Shown here piece after piece: positions 25,748 to 37,800 of a DNA stretch of 64,000 bases. The notes below the pieces were generated by a model. It ran no database searches. It was given only the letters and a program-made list of their open reading frames with translations, and was not told the origin of the DNA. The DNA is from Xestospongia bergquistia (lineage: Eukaryota; Porifera; Demospongiae; Haplosclerida; Petrosiidae), in contig OZ014420.1 of NCBI GenBank assembly GCA_963965975.1, forward strand, positions 5,482,001 to 5,546,000, written 5' to 3'. Made by a program: the position numbers and the translations under genes. How positions within the stretch are numbered: the first letter of the stretch is position 1; each line of letters starts with the position of its first letter.

Positions 25748-28700
25748 TTATAATAACACGTCTATTATTGGTAGAGGTTTCAATGGTTGTTGTTGTATGT
25801 GTGTGTCAATTAATGTCTTCTCTTGTGATTTTAGAGTATCCCTTAGGACTGATAACCCAATCACTATGTTGTTTCCAATGTACTGAATTGTGGGATGATG
25901 AAAGACAGTTTGGTAAAAGTGTTGTGATACTTCTATCCAGTTAGGTTGAGATAGTTGATTGTCAATATAACCACATTGTATATAGAGAAGTCTCATAGTT
26001 GTGTGTGACTTTAACATGTTAGTAATAAGAGGTAGTCCTTGTTCATAGAACAATGGTGTCATTATTTGTTGTCTCTCTTCATAACTACAGTAATTGGACT
26101 CATATGTCTGATCTAGTATGAAGCTCACTTTAAGTTCTGTGAGTTTGTTGTTATGAGAGATAACATTAAATAAAGTTGTTATCTGTTCATAGTTAGTATC
26201 TGACAGTGGAATGGCTACACTCAACTCATGTAGACTGATGTTGTGTGAAAGACCAGTTGTTAGAAATGATAGGTAAGTACTGGGAATGGTACTAGTTAAG
26301 ACGTTAGTGTCAATCTCAAAAAATTCTATTGTTTTATTTACTGTTAACATGTCTTGTAAACTAGGACCCATACTGTCATATATGGTATCGTCCCATGTCA
26401 CAACTTTCAAAGCCTTGACTGTAGTATTACTCTGTAGAATAGTAAATAGTTTAATAACACTCTCAGCTATGTTTAGTGTTAGTTGAAGTTGTTGTAGATT
26501 AGGATAACATTGAAATAATAGAGGTAGTGGGACTGAGTATATTCTATGATCTAGTATAAGACAATGTAGTCCTTTGATATGTTCATGATACCACATTTGA
26601 AATTTGCTCTCCAGAGCAATAAGTGATGTGTTCACTATATCCAGTGATAAGACATTAGGTATGTTCAGTTTAAGAGATTGTATTGTGTGATTGTCTATTA
26701 CTAGTTTATCATAAATCTCTTTGCTTAGTATATCTTCTCTCCATTCTAGATGAACACATTCAAGTGAAAATGTTTGAATTGATTTGTTTCTTGTTACTCC
26801 TTTAATCACACTGTAGACTGTATTATCAATATCACTAGAGAGATTCAGTATACCACTAACTAAACTTCTAATATCTAGTACTAGTTCTTGTAGTGTGCTG
26901 TTGATATATATACTTTCCTCCAATTCAGATAAAATCCTCTTGTCTATCTGTATATAGTCTTCACCAGTTTTTAGTTCTCCACTGTATGTTGTTTTAAAGT
27001 GTAGTATCTTTAGATGTTGTAGTTTTATTAAGTGCAGTAGTACAAGAGTAACATCAGATATATCCTGTTGTGTAGTTGAGTCTAATGTAATACAGCACTC
27101 TTGAAGATTGTGAGAGAATGATGACTGAAATAAAGTCACTAATAACTTCATAGCCTTTTGGTCATTATCTTCAAACCACACCTCTATCTCTAGTCTTTTA
27201 CAGTTAACATTGTTCATCAATGTATTAGTAAGGACTTGTACTTTCTGTCCATTTAGATATCCCAGGTCCAAATAATTCCATGTTATGTTAGAGTTCTTTA
27301 AGAAAAATCCAAGACACAGTATGTCAAATAGTGATGGTCTTAGTCTACAGAGGCAAAGTGAGTGGTTCTTTATAGATTGTGATAATATTTGACATAATTT
27401 GATGTTCTGTGATTCATATAACATTTGGAAGGCAATGCCATCCCATTTATCAGAGAGAAAAGAACGAATGTGTGGCCTAACCGTTGTTGAATTCTGTCTG
27501 AAATGGGAGTAGTAACACTTCTCAAATCCAAACAATGGTCTCCTTTTACATTGTAGGTCAAGTTCTTTGTTAAAATATTGTTGATAGCTCTCATCTTCAA
27601 GGTGAGTTAGACCTGCTACAAACATCAGACACATTCTAAAGTGATCATTATCAAAATGTTCTGAAAACACTTCCTCTGTCTTCTCATACTTAGCTATCCA
27701 CCATGCTGCTAGAAATTCCTGGATACTCAGGTGAAGAAATTGATACCTCTTCTCAATACCTACAATAAATGTTGTCATTAGTCCAAGATAACCTTCCTTC
27801 TCTGATTGACCAAGAGACTGACAGAGTTGAATTGAAGAAAATGTCATTTTTGGATTGTTTTCTTTCAAACTGAGGTAAGCAAAGAGACAAATCTCTTTAA
27901 ATGTTGTATCTAAGACTGATGGTAAATGATGAATGTTATATAATTGTACAGGTTCTATATTGTCAACTTTTTTTTCAACATGTCTTCTGATAGTTTGTAG
28001 GATAAAATTCTCATACAATTCTGTGAGTGTTATTGGTAACTGTCCATCTGACTGACGATAAACTGAGATAACTATGGAACAGACTAGTGGTACATAACAC
28101 AATGACTGGACATCACCTCGTACTTCAAGATCTTGAATAAGTTTCTCAGCTAGATGTGGTTCTTTTTCTAGTGTTCCTTTGATTACTGCCTTCATCTCCT
28201 CTTCTGAAAATCCCAACACTTCAACATGTCTGTTAACAGAAGATAATTTTAACAGTGAGTAAGAGGCATAGCTACGAGAGGTAACAATTACTGAACATTT
28301 GGCTAATATCTCTCTACGAATTATTCTAGCTGCTAGTGAGGATTGTCTGAGATTTGTACTTAATTCATCCCAGCCATCAAAGATTATCAGTAATCCTTGT
28401 CCATGTATTTTTTGCAGCCATTCAGTGACAGTAGTAACTTCATTACAATCATATGTGTACTTAAGAAGTTGTTTTATTTCATTTGCTTGAGCCACCTTAT
28501 CATTTCTGAGAGGACAGTAAAGTATCAAGTTATATTGTTCATGTGTGAGTTCTCCTTTAGTCCACATATTTAATAGTTTAAGACAAAGTGTTGTCTTACC
28601 AATACCAGGAGGACCATCAACTACTACTCTAAGAGACTGACCACTATCACATGGTTTAAGAACATCCTGGATATCTATCTGTTTATCTTGAGTAACTTGA

Positions 28701-29746
28701 GGTATTTTATCAACTTGTCCTCTTAACATACACCATTGTTTCTGTAGTATTGTTTGAGGAGTGGCATGTCTGTCTTGTGTTTGTAGTAGTGCTAATTTTC
28801 CAAAGAAGTCTTGTCCAACTGGTGGTGGCCAGTCTGTAGGGACAATAGGTTGGTATTTGTATTGGTCTATCATAATATCACGATATCGCTGGACATCAGA
28901 ATCTAATGAATTGATGGGTGGATCATCATTATCAGTACATTCACCTTGATGAAGTAAGACACATTAAAGTAAAGTAAATTAATACATTAATTAACTCACC
29001 TAATTGTTGTAATATAAAGGTAGTAATCTCTATTAGTCTCTGATGTTGTTGGTTTCTTAATTCATGACAAATGTTCACTAGATACTGGTATGGATCTCTA
29101 TGTGCCTTTAACTGTCTCTGTAACACACCTACCAACTTACTAGATTTTACAAAGTCACTCTCTCCTTTTGTTGTCAATATGTCATTGAAAGTCTCAAATG
29201 GTATTAGTCCTTTAGCATACAGTACATTAGTTACACTGGTAAGGATAGGAGTAATGATACCACTAAGATCAGGAAAGTGAGTACGAAATAATTCACTTGG
29301 AGTGAGTGAACCTATACAATATTACAACAGTATATTACAATATTACAATACAATACAATATTACAATAGTACATGACATAATAGTAAGTCTTAGAGCATT
29401 ACTTGATGTCAATTCTATTGAAGTAAATGAGACATAGTCCCTGTATCAGTTATATGTTTTAATATTTACCTGTTTTAGGTCCAGGATTGAGTTCAATATC
29501 ACCTGATAAAATGAGGAGAAGTAAGAGAAATAAAACTAGAGAGAAGGTCAGGTTACCACCACCCTCATCTCCAGACCATAGTGACTCCACCCATCCTGAG
29601 ATATCAGTAGTAGTTCCCTTTTTAGTAGTACATGGTATCTGATGACAATACCATAATCCAATATTAACTCTCCATTGTGTGGTATCAATCATGTCTAAAA
29701 GATGGCTTGTATCACAGGAAGGAAGTTGCACCCCTTTGAAAACCAC
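25748..29746 (-). CDS. NLR A: 2A leader, CARD-like, NACHT, LRR
   Basis: Three exons: 29470-29746, 29000-29311 and 25748-28944, phases consistent, 1,261 residues. Exon 1 encodes a hydrophobic stretch (residues about 68-80, FSLVLFLLLLLIL) directly followed by GDIELNPGP (82-90), a 2A-like ribosome-skipping motif. Exon 2 (93-197) is a helical CARD-like domain (NVLYAKGLIPFETFNDIL, KSSKLVGVLQRQL). Exon 3 has NACHT: Walker A GPPGIGKTT (307-315), Walker B LLIIFDGWDEL (381-391), sensor VIVTSR (415-420), winged-helix FLHLSIQEFLAAWW (599-612). LRRs follow to the C-terminus (LQELVLDI, LQQLQLTLN, LTELKVSF). NLRs are cytosolic pattern-recognition switches that oligomerise through NACHT and signal by homotypic death-fold contacts. 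The ATG at 29746 is a choice; MIDTTQWRV, 18 residues in, is also plausible and is shared by all copies. Confidence 0.88.
29381..29424 (-). pseudogene. Relic of DEATH exon start in NLR A intron
   Basis: Inside the intron between the 2A exon and the CARD-like exon, the sequence AATAG|AATTGACATCAAGTAATGC and about 10 more bases match the acceptor and first codons (ELTSSNALRL) of the first DEATH exon of NLR D (56504 downward). Homology stops at about 29386. The same relic occurs at about 38500-38543 and 47620-47660 in B and C. Confidence 0.8.
29477..29503 (-). other. 2A-like motif, NLR A
   Basis: Codes for GDIELNPGP, matching the 2A consensus D-(V/I)-E-x-N-P-G-P, immediately after a hydrophobic helix. 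In known 2A sequences the ribosome skips the Gly-Pro bond, so the upstream leader and the downstream CARD-NACHT-LRR (starting Pro-Lys-Thr) would be made as separate chains. Skipping here is inferred from the motif. Confidence 0.85.
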
Positions 29747-30240
29747 AGAACATGTGATCTCATTATAATAACTGCATATTAAAGTTAACTAATATCTATT
29801 AATTTTTCTATATATCATTAATACAATCAATTTGAGTATTATTAATAGTACTGTGCAAATAGCACAGTGAAAGGACTTGAATGTTTTTATAAATGTATCA
29901 GTCTACAATACAAACAACAACAATAACTGTCAGTAAGTTATGATAATTTTTATATTAACCATGGTTCATTATATTAACCATGGTTCATTATATTAACCAT
30001 GGTTCATTATATTAACCATGGTTCATCTAGTGTTAAAGTAGAGAAAGGAGGATCTATTGGAGTAGATATTTTAACTGGAGTTACAACAGGAGCAACATTA
30101 GTAGCTAAAGAAAGAAATAACATTATCAATCCTTCTATCTCTCAATTTAATACTGTTCAGTCTACCCATCATAAAATCCATGTAATTTACAATATAGTAA
30201 TGACACCAAGGGACATTACAACATAAAAGTTATAGCTATA
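29747..30240. other. Spacer between NLR A and STRAD A with 19-bp tandem repeat
   Basis: Upstream of NLR A and downstream of STRAD A. Contains four direct copies of ATTAACCATGGTTCATTAT (about 29954-30024), each holding the palindrome AACCATGGTT. A 75-codon open frame on the plus strand (29999-30226, VKVEKGGSIGVDILTGVTTG) follows, but no family is recognised and its start lies within the repeat, so it is not called as a gene. Repeated at 38866-39359. Confidence 0.6.
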
Positions 30241-32290
30241 CTAACCACTATCAATTTGAGGAGGTGGATTTAATTGATCAGTATTGAGTGGTACTACAGG
30301 TAATAATAGTTCCTTCAATGATGGTAAACCCTGAGACTTTTTACGAGACTACAAGTATACAAAACATAAGAGTGATCCACACTATACTGAGTAAAATACC
30401 TTTAAAAATGTAAAAGATAATAGTTTAGTTGTATTAGGACGATGCTGTGGATTAGGATCAACGCATATATCTACTACCTGTGAGATGAGAGAAAGAGGGG
30501 AAAAAGAAAGGTGTTAAAAGGAATGATATATACACTCTCAACATACTTTAAAGAATGTTTTAGAGAAGTGTTGTATAGGATCTTCATCATCCTGTCTTCT
30601 GAGGAGCATAGGAGGATGACCCCTTAATTTTAACATCATTATCTAAGTAACTTAATAATCAAATATATAACCAGATTTATCAGTACTTCAGTTAAAGGTA
30701 GACCAGCAAATGGAGCTTCTCCAGTAGCCAGTTCAAGTGCAGCAATACCAATACTTCAATAACAATAATAATATCAATTGTGTTTTGAGTTTAATAACAG
30801 TACCTGTAAATATCAGATTTATAAGTATATCCTGCTATATCTTGAGCTAATACTTCAGGGGCTAACCAACATATGTTATCACCAGCTCCTGAAAAATGAC
30901 CATGAAGAGCCTGAGAGGCAGAGAGTGAGAGAGAGATCTCTATACTTATTTTATCTGTCCTACTTTTCTCCTAGCTCCACCTTCCACCATTGGTACCAAA
31001 CTTCTAATACCAGAGAGCTTCACCACACCACTTTCATGAATGAGAAAATGTTTAGCTCTAATACTCCTAACAAATCATTAACACAATCAATAATATATTA
31101 TACTAAGTAGTTAGTTAGTTACCTGTGTACATAACCCAATGAATGTACATAATGTAATCCTCTAACAATATCTCTAAGTATAATAGCAATAACATTCTCT
31201 TGGAAACCATTATTAAAATGTTTAGCTGAATGCATTAGATCAGCACAGGAACCTATGAAAAACAGACAGATGGAGATTTAATAGTTGATATAACTATTAC
31301 ATAATATACCATAATGCATTAGTGGTTGTATTGCCCAGAGAGAAGAACCTGATACAAAACAACAGTAATATGAGAGGACATTAGGATGAGAGAGAAGAGA
31401 TGATATTTTCATTTCGTGTTGAATCTAAAAATAAATAAATATTGATTTATGACAGAGTATTTAAAATAAACTAGAACTGCCAAAAAATTGAAACATAAAT
31501 TAAAAATATGACAAAAGTTAGCTGATTTTTGACATAATAAAAACAATTAAATAATGACAACCACTCAAATATAATTTATATGATTAATATTTTAATAGCA
31601 TATTTCATAGCTACATTATATAAAATTATTGTCAATTATAGAATTAATAACTCCTGCTAAGAATCCTAATTTATGTTAAAACAACAAATCTGACATCGAG
31701 GCCTTACTTCCTCTAACTTCTCAGTGTTAAATTCTTCAAGATCAAGTTGTCTTACTACACAAAATGATCTACTACGTTTGTGGCGAGCTAAGTTAATAAT
31801 AGCTACACCATAACATCCTATGCCTAATAAACGAGAAAGGGTGGAGTCTATAGAGGTGGGTGTGGTCTTACCAGTGGACTGAAACAGGTCATAGTCTGTA
31901 CTGAGTACAGTGAGTCCATGATGTAGTGGTGAGGGAGTAGGATATGGAGAGATTGACGATGATAGAGAAGAGGAAAAAGCAGGAGAGATGACATCACTAC
32001 TCCTACTAGAATCCTAGAAGGGAGATACTCCTATCAATAATGGTGATTAAATATTAATATATATTTTCAATACAGGGAAATAATATTATATTAATTAGGT
32101 CAGGGGTCAGGTTAATATCATACATTACCAGTACAGTAACTTTCTATTACATTGTTCATGCTAAACGTTTATAAGACAAGTATGTACTATATATTCAGTA
32201 TGAGTCTCCATAGTAACTACTGAAATTAATTTATAATACAGGTACCAGTAATGTTGTTCTCGTTGCTGTACTATCTGCTCCTGTTGCCAT
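30241..32290 (-). CDS. STRAD: STRAD-like pseudokinase, copy A, complete, ten exons
   Basis: Coding exons 32246-32290, 31708-32013, 31310-31424, 31123-31252, 30964-31057, 30804-30910, 30672-30753, 30547-30642, 30400-30477, 30241-30348. Phases agree throughout, giving 386 residues. The sequence follows the STRAD family: INLARHKRSRSFCVVRQLDL (Arg where active kinases have the ATP-binding Lys), SSLLSHPNVLSYYCCF, LHYVHSLGYVHRAKHFLI (catalytic Asp of HRD missing), VVKLSGIRSLVP (LSG instead of DFG), LAPEVLAQDIAGYTYKSDIYS, IAALELATGEAPFAG, and RKKSQGLPSLKELLLPV near the end. STRAD is a pseudokinase that with MO25 allosterically activates LKB1. The C-terminal Trp-x-Phe that binds MO25 in mammals is not present; the protein ends QIDSG. 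A 24-base stretch GTAAGACC...CTATAG within exon 2 could be a tiny in-frame intron. Confidence 0.85.
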
Positions 32291-32423
32291 GGTAACAACC
32301 CATGGTGTGTCTACAACAACAACTTGAGACAGCTTAGAACTGCAACATGGCACCTGTTACAGTAAAAGATAGAGTCAGTAACAGTAGGTTGAAACACCAA
32401 AGCTATCCTAGTGACGATAGTCA
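32291..32423. other. STRAD A upstream region and junction to PTBP intron
   Basis: The STRAD 5' flank runs to about 32423 (GTGACGATAG) and is joined there to the interior of the PTBP intron insertion (ACAAACTCTTTAGCTG), which at 23325 continues a normal PTBP intron. This is a clean duplication breakpoint, repeated at about 41542. Confidence 0.7.
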
Positions 32424-33022
32424 ACAAACTCTTTAGCTGTTTCTAATAAGTTTGTTATCAGTACTGTCCATATGTGTATGTAACAACATGACATGGTTTA
32501 ATCGTTCTTTGGTCATAGTACTTTGTTGGTACTTTTTAGTCAGCATAAGGTTGAAAATGTGCGTTCTGCTGTAACAGAAGTCATTGGTACAGTTACATAC
32601 TGCCTAATGTGTTATTGTGTACATAGTCTTGAGTGCAAATTGGGGGGGGGGGGGCAGCCCCCCTGCCCCCCCCCTTTCCTACCCCTATGGTAACTGATAT
32701 TGTTAATTAGATATTTATAGAAATAAATGACACATAATGTATCTATTATATTTCTATATAGTGATGGTATTACTGAGGAATATCTTCGCAGTCTATTTAC
32801 ATCTACTGGTGGTAATGTAGTCAACTTCCGTTTCTTTCAGTTAGTTATATCTTCTCTTGTCTGTATAACTTTCTCTTTTTCTCTCTTAGAAATGATCTAC
32901 GTATGGCTCTAGTTCAGATGTCTTCAGTAGAGGAAGCTATCAATGCTCTCATTGTCACTCATAATCATAAAATCAGTGAAACCAATCATCTCCGAGTTAC
33001 CTTCTCAAAGAACACTCTCTAA
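32424..33022 (+). pseudogene. PTBP 3' fragment, unit 3 (last two exons)
   Basis: Holds the right part of the intron insertion, including a G13 tract at 32642-32654, then the two last PTBP exons ([19 protein letters not shown]..., and [16 protein letters not shown]... to TAA at 33020-33022). Both exons keep intact frames and splice sites but have no upstream partners. Confidence 0.88.
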
Positions 33023-34848
33023 GCGATCATCATTACTGGTCACACCCCCTAATTATATTTCAAGTCTTGCTTTAGGCATATTGTGTGCTATTTCAAACTA
33101 AAATTTTATGTTTTTTTCTTTAAAATCTTTGTCTTTCTTTTTTCATTAGAAGTCTTGTCTTTTGATAACTTTGTCTACTGAAATAATTTAGTAGAATAAA
33201 AGAATTAGAGGGGAAGTAGTTATTATGATGACGTCATTATTATAGTTACTAACCATCTCTACCCACGTGTAATTAGATCAATTCAGCTGATATTAACTTG
33301 TCTGTGTGTTAATTGAAGACTGTATTGTCTTGTTCATTGAATTCTATTTATTATAAATATATGCTGTCTGTCTTTAAGTAAAGAGAAGAGAACTACAATA
33401 AGTTCTTTTGAATATTATTGTTATTACAGGACTCTGTCAAGACAGTTCACATTAATTATAGCAGCTGTAAGTCATACTGTTCATCTATTGTTAGTATTTG
33501 TTACTTCACTAGACAATATGACATCATTATTATCAGATATTACTATATAATAGTTAGACACTGAGGTCAGGTATTAACATTATTTATCATAACAGTACTA
33601 ATTTACATGAGGACTTATTTTCACAGATAGCTAGTGCTACTCAACCACAAAAATTAAGATATATTACCATGTTAAACAATGCCCCTTTAATTAATAGTTG
33701 ATCTTGCTGTCATTTCAATTCTGCCAATTCTCAAGATTCAGAATAATGACATAACAATAAGTTAATTAACATATCTTTCTACTTAATTCTGTAAGTTGCT
33801 ATTTGTCACAATCACAGAAGATCACAAGTAACTAGTATAAGTAACAGTCCATTAATAATATGTGATTATCTTACTCTAAGACTCAATGTTAACAAACTTA
33901 CATTAACTGATTTCTTACTCCTGTATTCAGTATTTATCTCATAAAAAAGTAACTATTTGTATAGAGACTTTACTCGTCCTGATCTACCAGCTGGAGATCA
34001 AGAGACTGTGTCACTCCCTGACCTCTCAGCATATGGTATAATAGTATATGTGTATGTGTGTGTGTGTGTGTATCTATATATGTCTGTATCTAGGTCTTCA
34101 TCCTGCTCTACTTCAATCTCCAGGTAGTAAGTTATTTATTTTATTAGATATAGAATGTTTTGTTTAGCATTCTCTCAACTTTGTGCTGCTCTTATTGCTC
34201 TGGGTATTCAAGGAGGATAGACAAATAAACAGATTGATGGATAGATTAAATAATAAATTAATATCAGATAATTAAATGATATATTTGATATAAAACAGTG
34301 TCCTCCTATGTAAGTGTATTATATTAAACATCTATTAACATAATTGAAGTTGTACATGTGAATAATTAACTTAATATTTCAAATCCAGTGTTTAGATAAT
34401 CAAATAAAATATAATGAGACTATATATTTAAAATCTTTATCAGCTCACAATTCATACACAATGTAATGTTTACAGTATAAATTATTAATGTTTAATATTT
34501 AATTATTACTTTAAATCATATTATAAGAGGAACAAACAAGTAAATAAAAACATTTTCTAAAAATGAAGTAAACATAGAGATAATTAATATTATTTCATTA
34601 CAAATAATACAAACAAGATAATAATAATAACAGTTGTATTATATCTACATAATAGTACAGGTATAATAAACAAACAAAGGATGTTTACTAATTAAAAAAG
34701 TATAGATCTAAAGTCACTTTATTAATATCAGTTATATTATGTCCCTGTACTATTATAGTAATGATAATATAATTGATATTACTACTATTTTGTTTGTATT
34801 CATTGTATGTAGATCATATTATTAATACATGAGGTAGCTCAGTTATAA
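33023..34848. repeat. PTBP 3' flank module, unit 3
   Basis: Copy of the unit 2 module, with the stray PTBP exon trio at about 33962-34215, ending at the NLR B stop. Nearly identical to 42143-43968. Confidence 0.82.
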
Positions 34849-37800
34849 TTAACACAGGACTATTATTGGTAGAGGTTTCAATGGTTGTTGTTGTATGTGT
34901 GTGTCAATTAATGTCTTCTCTTGTGATTTTAGAGTATCCCATAGGACTGATAACACAATCACTAACTTGATTCTAATGTACTGAATTGTGGGATGAAGAA
35001 AGACAGTTTGGTAAAAGTGTTGTGATACTTCTATCCAGTTAGGTTGAGATAGTTGATTGTAAATATAATCACATTGTATGTAGAGAAGTCTCATAGTTGT
35101 GTCTGACTTTAACATGTTACTAATAAGAGGTACTCCCTGTTCATAGAACAATGATGTCATTATTTGTTTTATCTCTTCATAACTACAGTCACAGGACACA
35201 CATAACTGATCTAGTGTGAAGTTCACTTTAAGTTCTGTGAGTTTGTTCTTATGAGAGATAACATTAAATAAAGTTGTTATCTGTTCAAAGTTAGTATCTG
35301 ACAGTGGAATGGGTACATTCAACTCCTGTAGACTAGTATTGTGTGAGAGACCACTTGTTAGAAATGATAGGTAAGTACTAGGAATGGTACTAGTTAAGAC
35401 GATAGTGTCAATCTCAAAAAATTCTATTGTTTCGTTTACTGTTAACATGTCTTGTAAACTAGGACCCATACTGTCATAGATGGTATTGTCCCATATCACT
35501 ACTTTCAAAGCCTTTAGTGTAGTATTATTCTGTAGAATAGTAAATAGTTCAATAACACTCTCAGCTGTGTTTAGTGATAGTTCAAGTTGTTGCAGATTAG
35601 GATGACATTGAAATAATAGAGGTAGTGGTGCTGAGTATATTCTATGATCTAGTATAAGACAATGTAGTCCTTTGATATGTTGAGGAAATAATGATGTCTG
35701 TTCACAATCCAACCATCGTAATTTGCTCTCCAGAGCAATAAGTGGTGTGTTCACTATATCTGGTGATAAGACATTAGGTATGTTCAGTTTAAGAGATTGT
35801 ATTGTGTGATTGTCTCTTACTAGTTTATCATAAATCTCTTTGCTTAGTATATCTTCTCTCCATTCTAGATCATCACATTTGAGTGAAAATGTTTGAATTG
35901 ATTTGTTTCTTGTTACTCCTTTAATCACACTGTAGACTGTATTATCAATATCACTAGAGAGATTCGGTATACCTCTAACTAAACTTGTAATATCTAGTAC
36001 TAGTTCTTGTAGTGTGCTGTTAATATATAAACTTTCCTCTAATTCTGATAAAATCCTCTTGTCTATCTGTATATAGTCTTCACCAGGTTTTAGTTCTCCA
36101 TTGTATGTTGTTTTAAAGTATAGTATCTTTAGATGTTGTAGTTTTATTAAGTACAGTAGTACAAGAGTAACATCAGATGTATCCTGTGGTGTATGTGAGT
36201 GTAATGTAATATAACACTCTTGAAGATTGTGAGAGAATGATGACTGAAATAATTTCACAAATAACTTAATAGCCTTTTGGTCTTTGTCTATAAACCACAC
36301 CTCTATCTCTAATCTTTTACAGTTAACATTGTTCATCAATGTATTAGTAAGGAGTTGTACTTGTTGTCCATTTAGATCTCCCAGGTCCAAATAATTCCAT
36401 GTTATGTTAGAGTTGTTAAAGAAAAATCCAATGCATAGTATATCATATAATGATGATCTTAGTCTATGGAGGCAAAGTGAGTGGTTCTTTATAGATTGTG
36501 ATAATGTTTGACATAATTTGATGTTCTGTGATTCATATAACAGTTGGAAGACAATGCCATCCCATTCATCAGAGAGAAGAGAAAAAATGTGTGGCCTAAC
36601 AGTTGTTGAATTCTGATTGAAATGGGAGTAGTAACACTTCTCAAATCCAAACAATGGTCTCCTTTTACATTGTAGGTCAAGTTCTTTGTTAAAATATTGT
36701 TGATAGCTCTCATCTTCAAGGTGAGTTAGACCTGCTACAAACATCAGACACATTCTAAAGTGATCATTATCAAAATTTTCTGAAAACACTTCCTCTGTCT
36801 TCTCATACTTAGCTATCCACCATGCTGCTAGAAATTCCTGGATACTCAGGTGAAGAAATTGATACCTCTTCTCAATACCTACAATAAATGTTGTCATTAG
36901 TCCAAGATAACCTTCCTTCTCTGATTGACCAAGAGACTGACAGAGTTGAATTGAAGAAAATGTCATTTTTGGATTGTTTTCTTTCAAACTGAGGTAAGCA
37001 AAGAGACAAATCTCTTTAAATGTTGTATCTAAGACTGATGGTAAATGATGAATGTTATATAATTGTACAGGTTCTATATTGTCAACTTTTTTTTCAACAT
37101 GTCTTCTGATAGTTTGTAGGATAAAATTCTCATACAATTCTGTGAGTGTTATTGGTAACTGTCCATCTGACTGACGATAAACTGAGATAACTATGGAACA
37201 GACTAGTGGTACATAACACAATGACTGGACATCACCTCGTACTTCAAGATCTTGAATAAGTTTCTCAGCTAGATGTGGTTCTTTTTCTAGTGTTCCTTTG
37301 ATTACTGCCTTCATCTCCTCTTCTGAAAATCCCAACACTTCAACATGTCTGTTAACAGAAGATAATTTTAACAGTGAGTAAGAGGCATAGCTACGAGAGG
37401 TAACAATTACTGAACATTTGGCTAATATCTCTCTACGAATTATTCTAGCTGCTAGTGAGGATTGTCTGAGATTTGTACTTAATTCATCCCAGCCATCAAA
37501 GATTATCAGTAATCCTTGTCCATGTATTTTTTGCAGCCATTCAGTGACAGTAGTAACTTCATTACAATCATATGTGTACTTAAGAAGTTGTTTTATTTCA
37601 TTTGCTTGAGCCACCTTATCATTTCTGAGAGGACAGTAAAGTATCAAGTTATATTGTTCATGTGTGAGTTCTCCTTTAGTCCACATATTTAATAGTTTAA
37701 GACAAAGTGTTGTCTTACCAATACCAGGAGGACCATCAACTACTACTCTAAGAGACTGACCACTATCACATGGTTTAAGAACATCCTGGATATCTATCTG

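Noticed and set aside
29477..29503. 2A motif as a trace of an integrated RNA virus or a non-LTR retrotransposon
   Set aside because: No viral or reverse transcriptase sequence nearby; the motif is in a spliced, intact exon shared by four NLR genes.
29999..30226. 75-codon plus-strand frame starting in the CCATGG repeat (also at 39118)
   Set aside because: Start lies in a tandem repeat, no recognisable domain, no splice partner. Kept only as a remark in the spacer entry.
36489..36719. 76-codon minus-strand frame recurring in all NLR copies (MKMRAINNILTKNL...)
   Set aside because: Out-of-frame shadow of the conserved NLR exon; its conservation follows from the coding frame.
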